Below, piece after piece: positions 44,182 to 55,051 of a stretch of 64,000 bases of DNA. Position numbers and translations under genes: made by a program. The notes under the pieces were generated by a model that was not told the DNA's origin, ran no database searches, and worked only from the letters and a program-made list of their open reading frames with translations. Every line of letters begins with the position of its first letter. The first letter of the stretch is position 1. Origin of the DNA: Litsea cubeba. Its lineage: Eukaryota; Streptophyta; Magnoliopsida; Laurales; Lauraceae. The stretch lies in NCBI GenBank assembly GCA_012931725.1, contig CM022951.1:19420624-19484623 (forward strand), read 5' to 3'.

Positions 44182-47100
44182 CTTCTTCTTTTTTTTTGTC
44201 TTTTATGTAGATGGCTAGTCCAACTGTGGTATTTTTTTGCTCCATGGTGGGCAGCTCTATCAACCATTAGTTTTTTTCGTGCTATTGGGCCCAGTTGAAC
44301 CACAAAATGCTAATCACCAGAAGAAGGTGATCCCTGATTTTGGAAAAGTACTACCCTTCTCCTCCTCTATTTGCCACGTGATTATGATTATGTGTCAGTG
44401 TGGTTTTGATTTTCTAGGGAGAGAGATCGCCACTAATCATCATTATCGTTATCATCATCAAAGCCTTGTCCCAACTGTGCTGGAGGTGGCTACATGAATT
44501 TTTTATCTTCATTCTGATCTATCATGAGCCAAATTCTCAGATAAGTTGCTACCCATCCATATATGATATTTAAAAGTTGAGTTCTAAAAGAAGGATTTCG
44601 GCTACCCTCAAACTCAACGGATCGCAATTGTCATGGTAATGGTCATGAGTCCATTCTTGAGTATTGTCAAAGAAATAAAGGGAGAAATATGGGGTGGTCG
44701 GGTTCCCTCTCGTCTAATGTGCCATCAACAACATATGATGGTTGTCTATTCACTCAATATGGGTTTAGTCTAGGAATAACAATGGGTCGGGTATAAATGG
44801 AGACCCGCCTTGACCGCTCCTATTAGGGGCGGATTTGGTAGTATTACTTTGTGTGGGGTTGGGGTTTGGGTTTTGTTGTCCTAACCTCTCACGTCTCTCG
44901 CGCCTCTGACGTCCTGGATATATAATATATGTATACTTATTACAAAAGTGATGGTCAAAACTCATCATGTAGTGTAGGTTGTTTTAAGCCTTAACTTAAG
45001 ACATGTGGGAAGAGAAGGTGGTGTGTTAATCTCAGCCACACTCTTTCTCATGTATTCTCATGTTTTTTTTTAAGTTTTAAGCTTTAAATTCAACCTGACC
45101 CAACAAACAGGGTGGATTTGGTATCATATCCTAGTGACCAATCATGGGGCGGGTGGGTTTGGATGAGATAAATTTGAGATGGTGCGGGTTTGGGTTTACT
45201 CCAACCTATACCAAACACGCCCTCTTGCCTAGGGCATAGGCATGTCAAACGGGCCATGCCGGTAGCTGGATCACGGCCTGCTAGGACTTTTTCGATGGGT
45301 TGTGCCGGGAGCAGGCTGAGCCGTGCCATGCCTCCGTGCAGGGTGTGCTCGACGTGCCTCTTTAATTTTTTTCTCCGATTATTTTTTCCCCTTTTCAGTA
45401 TTAAAATTAAAAATTAGAACACAAGCACGGAGAATGACAAAGATATTTAAGTGGTTCGGTCAAACTCAACCTACTCCACTGAGAAGAGAACCATTTGGAT
45501 CGTAACTTCTTGAAGGATTGTAAATAGGATTACCTTCAAAACCTTACAATCTTTTTAGAGAATCATAAAAAAGAGTAAAAATTGTATTTTCTAACCTTAA
45601 ATTATTTTTTTATAAGCCATAGTTTTTGCCTCGAAGAAAAAGCTAAGAGGGGCTCTTTTTTAAGTGTTTTTTTTAGCTTTATAAATTTTCATAATGATAT
45701 AAAATGGTGGCTTCTCTACTATAATTTTGAAAGGCGGACCTAATTACCACAATTCCAGGTGCGCCCCAATAACCTCATGAAATAATATTTTGAAAATATT
45801 TTTTTACCAAATACACTAATTCTATAATAGAAAAAAAAAACTAGAGCTTTTATTTTTGGGCCTAAATCTAACCAGTTAACTAGAGTTTCCAAAGCTGCTG
45901 AAATCCGGACACTCAACTATTCTTCTTTTGTATATTCAAGAGAACTGAGATTAGAAAAAGGTCTTTGGACCATGAACCGCTGATTTTCAGGCTTCTTTAT
46001 TTGACCAAGGATTTAGATTTTCAGGCTTCATGACTTGACAAGACTTTCAGATCTAGTTGTCTCTCTCTCTCTCATCCCTCCTGGTGGGCCGACCGTTATA
46101 GATGGATTGGCTGTAGTGTGTCGTGTCGAAACGGGCCAGCCGTGCCAGTTCCCTCGGCTCAGAATGGGCCGTGCCATTGACCGGGCCGTGCCAAAACGGG
46201 TCGGCCTGGTCCTTAAAACCCCATTGATTTAGAGGGAATTATGTACCATTTTTACATATGGTCTCTCCTAGAATTTCTTCTTTTTTATATAGTAGCCCCT
46301 CCAAAGAAGATTTTCTAGTTCCACCCTTATAATCTGTTGCCATCCCTAAATTGGTAAAAAAAAAAAGGGTCAAAACATGGGTCAGATAATGAGATAATCA
46401 AATAAGGAAACTTAAGAAAATAAAGTAAATAAAATAAAAAAATAAAAAGAGGTGCCCTTCTAATCTCTTTACAAAATAGGGTTCAAAGGCTAACTTATCA
46501 AACAAAACGCATGATGCAAATAAGACGTAGTGTATGATTTCAGTTTAAAGATAGAAAAGAGGACTGTGAACACTTTGACCCTATTTGTTTGAAGGTGGCC
46601 ACTTTTGAGTCAATTTGTTTGAGGGTGACCACTTTGGGGTCATTTGTATTGTTTGAAGAGAGTTCTTAAAACCAAGCATTTGGCCTTATTATTCTTATTA
46701 ATCCAATTTTAGATTAATCTTTATTCTCTTTTATCATTTAGGTCCTTCAAATTATTTGGCAAAAGAGATGGAGGAAATAGAAGAAAATCATTTTGATGTT
46801 GGTTTTTTGTGGATTTATTAGTTTTTATGGATTTTTGGCCATGCAAAGGGTTGTCTAGCTAAGCCCTACCCACAACATATTTGAGCTAAGCCTAGAGCGA
46901 AATAAAGCCCTTGGAGGACCTACAGTACCTAGGCCCTTACCCAGCCCTTGCGGGCCTAGGATTTGTCTAGGGCCAAAAGAGAAGAAAATCAACTTTTTAA
47001 TTTTTTTCTACACTAAAACCTAACGTTAATGCTCCATTATTCAAGCTTGGGATCATCAATGGGATACAACAGACAACAAAATAGTAGATGATGAAGAATC

Positions 47101-47317
47101 ACTGTATGGGTGATGGCTAAGTAATCATTTACTATTCAAGAAAAGACCTTTTCATGGTGATATTGGTCAATCTTATTTTTTAACACTATTTTTTTAAAAG
47201 TAAACAAATACACAAATGCAAAAATTGTATATAAAAAATAGGGGTTTTGACATATAAGTCTCCTTTCAACTGAGATGTTCCAAGTTAATAACTAAAATTC
47301 AGGTAATGTCATCAGAG
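44182..47317. other. Intergenic sequence with worn transposon pieces
   Basis: GC-rich, family-name-like words such as GTCAAACGGGCCATGCCGG (about 45244) and GGGCCGTGCC (about 46166-46196), and GGCGGGTGGGTTTGG words at 44780-45190, suggest old hAT-type elements, but ends could not be fixed. The rest is AT-rich. No gene is supported. Confidence 0.4.
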
Positions 47318-47323
47318 TCATTT

Positions 47324-49193
47324 GACTCTGGTCAACTTTTTTTTAACTTTCTTGCTACGGATCCCATGATATCATGGCTTTTATGCAACATTTTAGGGGG
47401 ATTTTTTTTCCAAATGATAAAACTTGAGAAATGGTGATCAAATATGTATTTGCTCTTCACAAAATGTCACTTTTTGTATTGGGGTTTTAACGGGAAAAAC
47501 CCTCATACATGAGCAAAACATTGATTTGGGCCCAATAAAAATAGGCCAACAGAATTGGTCCCTTGGGCCGTTTATGTTTTCTTTTTAACACTTTTTTTTC
47601 TGTAGTAGTCGATATCGACTATATGGGGATGTGGGTTTTGGAGCTGGGGTTGTTCTTGTTGCTTTAACTTCTGCTGCTTCTACTACTGATTTTGCTGGGT
47701 TAGAGAGAGAGTTGGAGTTGCAGTTGTGGTTGGAGAACTAGTTTGGTGATGGAGATGGTGATTTTCATCTGGGATACCTTCAACCAAGTTCAAATACCGA
47801 TTCACTGAATTCAAAGCAGGAGTAATCAGCATTGGAAACGTGTTCTCCACCCCTGAATTGGGATACAGGTTCAACCCAGATAGCTTTGACTCATCTGCTG
47901 CTGATGCTTGTTGTTGCTGTCTCTGTAAATCCACCATTTCCTTCCTCCTCTCCTTCGACAACAGCTCATCCTCCGCAGCCATCAACGACCGCAATCTAAA
48001 CTCAATCAAAGCAGCAAGACTCGGATTACACGGATGTATAATCTCCCTCATGTTCGGCACTAGCTGCGAAATCGAAACAACTAATCAAATCCCTAATAAT
48101 CCCATCAATCCAAGTCGTCGCCCCACCATCATCCATTCCCACCACCGCCACGTCCGCCTCCCTCTCCCTCTTCGAAGCAAGCAACGACAACCTAGAGAAG
48201 CCACACACCCCATGCGCAAGCAATGAATCCATGAACCCGAAATTCGACGTGGAAAACCCAGATCCCCCAGAAGTCAAACTCGAATTCGGCAACGGCAATA
48301 AAGAAGAAACATCATTAGAAAGAAGGTTTGGGTTCATGTTCGGGTTTGGGTTAGGCCCCATCTCAGTGTAAGAAGGATGATTTGTAGTGGTGGCTCTGCG
48401 CGGAAAGCGTTGAGAAGCATTGGATTGGAGATCGAGTTCTAAAGCTGTTCTCTTCCTCACCATCTTCAATGAGATATTGAGATAACAACCTTTCACTCGT
48501 TTGGTCCAACTGCAGTGGGTCACACACCACTTGCCCAAAATCACAAGACGTGCCAAAATGGATAGAGGTGGTTTTTTGGTGAAAGAATAGGCAATGGAGG
48601 ATTTAAATTTCTTGCACTTAGCTGCTCTTCTCCAGATATATTGAGTGAGAGAGAGTGACAAATAAATATAAGTGAAATGAAGAAAGAACTGCAAAGATGC
48701 CTTCAGCAATGTTGAGGGCTAGGTTTTGGCCCATGACGGCCAGGCCTGCCAGGCCGATGTGAGAGAGGGCCACCGCGGAAGTATCCGTTGGGGTTTAGGG
48801 TTTTTGGGATGAAGAAGAAGAAGAGATGATGAGAGTGAGAGTTTTCTCCTTCTTTCATTCTTTCTGGTTTTCTCTTTTTTTCCTTCTTCGTCCGTTTGTA
48901 TTAAGTGTAGTTACGAATGAGCGTCGATATCGACTATAGCGCTAAAAGACAAAAAAAAAAAAAAAAGAAACGTAATTCAGGGCCCTTTCTGTCTACCCAT
49001 TTTTATTGGGCCCAAATTAATCCATTGGCCGTTTATGAGGGTTTTTACCGTTAAATCTCCTTTTGTATTTTATAAAAATGAATTTGATCACTAGTTGCAA
49101 AAAATATATGATGCTGGAAATGATACTATGGGACTATCCCATGATATCATGGGATGTGGCGTAAAAAAGTTAAAAAAATAGTGTTGACCAGAG
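47324..49193. mobile_element. Pack-MULE carrying part of a SCARECROW-like gene
   Basis: Inverted repeats of nearly 300 bp are formed by 47324-47625 and 48905-49193. Both contain ACTCTGGTCAAC, CCCATGATATCATGG, AAAAACCCTCATA, GGGCCCAATAAAAAT and a GTCGATATCGACTATA box in the same inward order. TCATTT lies directly outside both ends (47318-47323, 49194-49199), the conserved part of an 8-9-bp duplication. There is no transposase gene. The interior holds the start of a SCARECROW-like coding region with its upstream sequence on the minus strand. Carriage of gene fragments between long TIRs defines Pack-MULEs. Confidence 0.85.
47683..48463 (-). pseudogene. SCR-like: SCARECROW-like (GRAS) N-terminal fragment
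   Basis: From the ATG at 48463 the frame reads MVRKRTALELDLQ, an Asn/Pro/Ser-rich spacer, then VCGFSRLSLLASKRERE and TTWIDGIIRDLIS. One base of shift near 48090 then leads into SISQLVPNMREIIHPCNPSL, AALIEFRLRSLM and a Gln-rich segment, ending at QQNQ (47683). These are the conserved N-terminal blocks of SCARECROW, the GRAS transcription factor that sets root endodermis identity with SHORT-ROOT. The whole GRAS domain is missing because the fragment stops at the Pack-MULE inverted repeat. With the frameshift, a spliced or translated product would be short. It is a captured copy, not the functional locus. Confidence 0.82.
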
Positions 49194-49410
49194 TCATTTA
49201 TCTAAATTTGAGTCATGAAATTAATAAAATAAGATTTAAGGTGAACCAATATGCCAAAACCCAAAAAAAATAAACTACACAACCTGGCTGTGCGCAAATT
49301 GCATAGATTAGCATGTGGACATCTGATATATGAATAACAAAAAAACTATGACACAAACCAATGATATGTAATACATAAAGAAAAAGGTTCATCAAATTAA
49401 TAACGTTCAA

Positions 49411-52284
49411 TTACATATAGTTGAAACATTCAAGTAAAGATGGATGGATGGGAATATCATAGAGGCCTTGTATATCATCGTCTTTAAGCAGCATCTCTTC
49501 AATAAAGCAGTAATTACTCTCGCCCTCACAGAGTTGCATGTGCTCTATTGCATCTCCTGCACTTTCCAACGAAGAAATCGGTGTACGAGTGTCATACTCA
49601 AAACTTTGGATCATATGATCATACATACGAGTATCAGATTTAGAAGCTCTAGACCCTCTAGTCATCTCTTCAATAAAGCATTCGTCTTGGGCCTCGCATA
49701 GTTGCGTGAGCTCTATCGCATCTTCTTCTGCACTTTGCAACGAAGAAATCGGTGTACAAGTGTCATACTCAAAGCTTTGGATCAGATGATCATCCATACG
49801 AGTATCAACTTTAGAAGCTCTAGTCATCTCTTCAGTAAAGCAGTTACTCTCACCCTGACAGAGTTGCATGAGCTCAATTGCATCTCCTTCTGCACTTTGC
49901 AACGAAGAAATCGGTGTACGAGTGTCATACTCAAGACTTTGGATCATATGATCATCCATACGAGTATCAGGTTTAGAAGCTTTAGTGTGGCGCTCATATA
50001 TCCTACAAATTACAAACCCATCCATCTGAAAAGGTGAAGAGGAATAGTTAGCATTAGCAAATTTACAATCTACAGAAGATGAAGGCCCTGTAGAGGAATT
50101 TTTCTGAAACTGAGCATTGCAGAGGTGAAGAGTGAGGAGTATAAATGGTGGGTATCAAGATGGACTGGCATTTTTAAGAAGTAAAACTTCTTAGGACAAT
50201 GGATGGCTAGATGAGTGATCATTAACAGCAAAAGGAGAGATTGTTTGATAGTTTCTTTTCAATCTCCACCTTTAATTGCTCAGTTGTAACCCCTTTAATA
50301 GAAAGAGCATTGCTTGATGGAGAATGTTCTCCTCCAAGCAACTGCATGTGCAGTCCAGCTTTATGGGCTAATGGGTGATCATTCACTATAGGATCGAGTC
50401 TAAAAAAAAAAAAAATTAACTACAATTAAGATATCATTAAACTTTAAGGATGTTAAATAAGGGGTAGGATAATTTGGTGGGGCTGATTTTTGGTTCTCCT
50501 TGATCCACAAGAAGACTTTTCCATCTGCCCCACGAGCTGGACTGCATATATGCAATATGAAAAAAATAGTGTGTATATATTATGCTACAGGTATGTAATT
50601 GGTAAGCATTTTTTTCCCTCATTCTCACCTTCAAGCTTTCCTTGCCTATTGAGCCATCAGTCTTGTCAATCCTATACTCATGCATGATCCAGTTTGTTTT
50701 TTTGTTCTTCTCTTTGTAATAGAAAACTAATGTCTTCTTATATCCAATAATTGATTGGTCGCCGCCAAGAACTTCTTTTTCTATGCTTGTGGCCTTCCAG
50801 AAACCATCACCTGCGGTGCGAGATGGCCGGCTTCCTTTCAAGTACTTCCTTTCTCTGGTTGTAAAAAAATATAAATCGTTTCCCATTCTGTGATTGAAAT
50901 GCCCTGTAAATTAATAAATTACAATGACCGTGAGATAAGGAATGAAGTATTTTGTAAATGATGCATGGATGACAAGACTTCTTGACAGGAATGAGCATGC
51001 AATCTTCTCGTATGTGAAAATTGTCCAATGGCTTTAGTATATTTATATCTTTTGATATTTTGTTTGCATCTGAGCTGTGGGTCTTAAAAAACCCATAAAA
51101 TACAACAAGTATGAAAGTTATGAACAACATGAACAACTAGTATCCAGGAAAAATCCGAAAGCTAGCTAAAAGAAGGAAAAAGTTGAAAAAAAAACAAAAA
51201 ACAACTCGTATATACAGCAAGTATGAAAGTTATGAACATGATTGAACATGAAGAAATCATTTCGATCAAAGAAAGAGAGAAGAACTCATGAGATGAAGAA
51301 ATCATTGAAAGAAATAGTATTCTTGATCAAGACTAGTACTGAACATGAATATCAAAAGACTAAACTAAGCCATCCGATCTTGAAGGAGTTTCTGGGCTAT
51401 GAAATCGTGTTCTTGAGCATGGTGCATTCATGAAAAACCCAAAAGAAAAGAAGGAAAAAAGAAAAGAACAACAAACCGTATATACAACAAATACACACAC
51501 ACAGAAAGAAGAACTAAAGATGAAGAGATCATTGAAAGAAATCATAATCTTGAACATGACTGAACAAGGATATCAAAAGACTAATCTAAGCTATCTTATC
51601 TTGCATCACTTTCTGAGCTATGAATTAAATTTAATCGTGTTCTTGAACATGGGTTAGAACATGAATATCAAAAGACTAACTAAAGTACTAAACCATCCGA
51701 TCTTGAATAAGTTTCTTGAACATGGTGCATCCATGAAAAACCCAAAAGAAAAGAACAACAAACCATATAGACAACAAATACACACAGAGAAAGAAGAACC
51801 GAGCTTAAAGAAATCAATCAAAGAAAGAGAGAAGAACTAAAGAAGAAGAAATCATTGAAAGAAACCGTGTTCTTGAACATGATAGAACAAGAATATGATC
51901 AGGAGACTAAACTAAGCTATCTGATATTGCATAATTTTCTGAGCTATGAAATCGTGTTCTTGAACATGGGTTAGAATTACATGAATATCAAATGTTGCAC
52001 ATCCATGAAGAAACTAAAATGAAAGAAGGAAGAAGACAAATGCATATAGAGAGAGACAGGAACTGAGCATAAAGAAATCTATCAAAGAAAGAGAGCAGAA
52101 CTACAAAGATAAAGAAATCAATGAAAGAAAGGAGAGACATACGTGGGAGTTGGTCTGGATTGCAGGCATAGACATTGAGTTCCATGATAGCATTGCTTGG
52201 AAGAACCCATCCGTTGTTCTTGATCCACAGATAATTGATTAGTTCTTCATCAGTCGGATCGAAACGAAAGCCTAATGGAACCAT
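49411..52284 (-). CDS. NAC transcription factor with a triple C-terminal repeat
   Basis: Three exons join without a phase error: 52284-52143, 50903-50629 and 50025-49411, giving 343 residues. Donors are CCAC/GTATGT and AAG/GTGAGA; acceptors are TTTACAG and CTTTTCAG. The NAC DNA-binding domain spans about residues 3-150: GFRFDPTDEELINYL (subdomain A), DLYFFTTRERKY, RTAGDGFWKATS, IGYKKTLVFYYKE, NWIMHEYRI (D) and DGFVICRIY (E). The last exon then holds three tandem repeats of 54, 57 and about 53 residues, each opening ASK-DTRM-DH and containing EYDTRTPISSL and EEM. The region is acidic and may be the activation domain. The Pack-MULE ends 217 bp beyond the stop and may overlap the 3' UTR. A (CT)n tract at 52319-52359 lies in the 5' leader. 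Subfamily and targets are unknown. Confidence 0.88.
51236..51990. repeat. Imperfect repeats in NAC intron 1
   Basis: Blocks containing GAATATCAAAAGACTAA, CATCCGATCTTG, GAAATCGTGTTCTTGAACATG and AAGAAATCATTGAAAGAAA recur about four times with variable spacing of roughly 100-220 bp. They appear to be serial local duplications within the intron. Confidence 0.8.
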
Positions 52285-52315
52285 CGTTGTTTTTCAAGAG
52301 CTGAAAAACAATGTC

Positions 52316-52318
<3 letters not shown>

Positions 52319-52359
<41 letters not shown>
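52319..52359. repeat. (GA)n tract in the NAC 5' leader
   Basis: About 20 GA dinucleotides, 35 bases upstream of the NAC start codon; CT-rich on the coding strand, as in many plant 5' UTRs. Confidence 0.9.
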
Positions 52360-52360
<1 letters not shown>

Positions 52361-55042
52361 TTTGAATGAAAGACCCAGACCCACAATGAGATTAATATAT
52401 ATAAGCAGTGATTTTTTATAATAAAATAGAAAGTTGGCCTGCATGGGGATATCTCATGCATGCATGGGTTCCGTTACGAGAGACCGTTGTCCAAAATATC
52501 AGAGATCGTAACCGTCAAGTGGGCCACCTTTAGAGGAATGATTGAGGACTCTAATTAATCTATCAGTGGCTCTCAGATATGAATTATATCAAACCTCTCA
52601 AATTCGGTTTCCCATTTATTAGCTCACAGTTAAATGTAATCCGAACCATTGTTTAAAATATATCAAGCTAATGGTGGACCCCATTGATCGTGCTTGAGAG
52701 TTTCACTGGACCCCACTAGATGAGTCATGAGTTAGCTACTGTTATAGTCCAAGCAAATGATCATCTCAGCACATTTGGTGTTTCCTTAAAAGATGTAAAT
52801 AGGTTTCCGATTCTCCATTATCCGAAAGCTTTGACCCGTTAAAACCGAGTCTGGATCCTTATTTATACCCTGATAAGCAAATGAGTTTGAGTCCGGTTCC
52901 ACTTTGGTTCAGACCTGTGGACCGAAGCCTAACGTATTACCCCAATTTTAAAAAATCTCTCCTACAAACCATGTTTTTTTAATATCATTCTCTATCTAGA
53001 TCCGGACCCGGATCTAGACCCGTCCCATATATGGTTCCGGTTCCGAAGCCAAGAAACCTGTTCCAAAATAATTCCGGGTCTGGATACGGTTCCTCCTTCT
53101 CCACGGTTCCGGTTCTAGATCCACCATGGACCCGAATCGGAACCGACCCGTTTACAACCCAAATAATAATCTAGCATGAAACAAACAGTTAGTTTTCAGT
53201 CCAGCTGTTCAAAGACGGGTCACGGCAGGCCCAAGCTCATTCGAGCAAAGCAAATTTCGTTATTATGATTAAGATTTGGGCCTGGCCCAGCCCAGCCAAG
53301 CACATTTAAAAAATGTATTCACTATATGGTATTACATATGCTGGGTGAGGCTCGGTCAGGCCTTTAAGCATATTTTTAGGGTCAGTCCCAGACCATTCAG
53401 ATAATGGCCAGAATTATAGGCCCAAGTACAGCCCACGGGACTAACAACGCAACCATATCCAGCACAATGTTGGCCGAGTTCAGCCTGGCTCTAAACTAGC
53501 TCATGGGGATGCAATTGGGCTCACTTAGATTCTCGGAATTTTACATTCATCTCAGCCCTAGTCACCTGATGATGAATAGTTGGATGGCAATTAGGGTTTG
53601 GCTAAAACTGTTGGGCAAGTGTTAACTCATGTAAGGAAGTGGAGGCAGAATTAATGAGTGCTCCGTCCAGAGGGATCAAATTGTATTGAATTGGGCCTAA
53701 AACAGATATTGATTGAAGGAGAGAATCTCACTGGACCTGCTAGCTATGTGGGAGAGAGTACTTGGCATCCTTTCTCAGCTTCTGCAGAAAATCAGCAAGC
53801 TGTGTTGCGGATAGATTGACAAACATCCACCAATTTATTGTACTGATTCTCTCCTGAGAATGAGTCCTGATGAACTTGTTTAGTAATGTTCTGCAATAAT
53901 TATTCCCGATTAGTAGAATTAGCAGAATGATTTTTGGTAACTTTTGAATTTAAATATTTTGAAGAATATTCATAAATCCATATTATTAATTAAAAATAAA
54001 AAGATATTTTTGCAAACGTTTACGTTATAATTAAGTTTTGGAAAAAAGTAATCATTAATAAAATATACTCTTTGGGTAACATTACCGAGAAATAGAATTT
54101 ATATAGCCGACCCATCATAGTTGAGACAACGCTTTGAGGACGACGATGACTCCTCTTTGGGTAAACTATGATGCACTCGCATGTATGCAATCTCTTGCTG
54201 CCCTTGTGCCGTTTCAAAGGGCACCGAGAGGCTTACATCCAATGGGATTCATCTTTTACCATATGGAAAGATCCAAAAGCCCTCTTATATCTGATAAATC
54301 CCACAAACTCAAACATGTGTCCTTTCTTTAAAATGAATCAGAGACTTCCATCACCTCTATGTAATGGCTTGGTCTAATGTTCCAATAGGCCTGCCCAGCC
54401 CTTGATGACATTACTCGCTATTTGGGAATTGGGATGCTCAAGGTCCAGGCCTGGCCAAGTGTGACCGAGCCTACCTTGTATTCAGCTAAATTTGGACAAG
54501 CTTCGGCCCTTCCAACCCAACCCATTTACATCCCTATTCAATGTGTAGGTAACATCCATTCAAATGTTGATTATAAGATGCATGTCTTATACCTTGAGTG
54601 TCGTAATTACTTTATCTTTGACTGGGACCCTGTATTTCCATCAGTGGATAGAGTAGCCCAACCTATATGGTTTCACTAGATGGTTAGGATTTCATCATTT
54701 TATGAAAAGGTTCATCTAATTTCATCATAAAATGGGTGGCTCCCACCTTGGTTGCATCATTTTGGTTGGTGGATTAAACCTTTATTACACATTTTATGGT
54801 GGGGGCCACCTTGATTGAATTGGGTCCTGCCTCTTTTATAGAAGTAAAAATATGCCCAACTATTTTTCAATTGGAGATCATTGGTTTGGAGCCCAATGTT
54901 TGGGTCGGGAGATTTCCAACTGAGTTATTTCTAAATGCAAGGAGGTTGGTAACAGTAAAAGAAGGCTTTCCCATTGAAAAACGATTTACAATTGCTTTCA
55001 TATTTCCATTCTCACTGCATACATTCTGTGAAATGTTCCACA
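52360..55042. other. Intergenic sequence with hAT-like and retroposon remnants
   Basis: At about 52793-53160 the ends TGTAAATAGGTTTCCGATTC and, on the other strand, TTGTAAACGGGTCGGTTCCG enclose a segment rich in GGTTCCG/GGACCCG words, which looks like an old hAT-type MITE. At about 54100-54150 TAGCCGACCCATCATAGTTGAG followed by GACGACGATGAC resembles the tail of plant non-LTR retroposons. No gene is supported. Confidence 0.4.
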
Positions 55043-55051
55043 TTTTTTTTT

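Noticed and set aside
45236..46216. A complete hAT element between two GGGCC-rich blocks
   Set aside because: The left GTCAAACGGGCC word has no matching inverted end or 8-bp duplication on the right.
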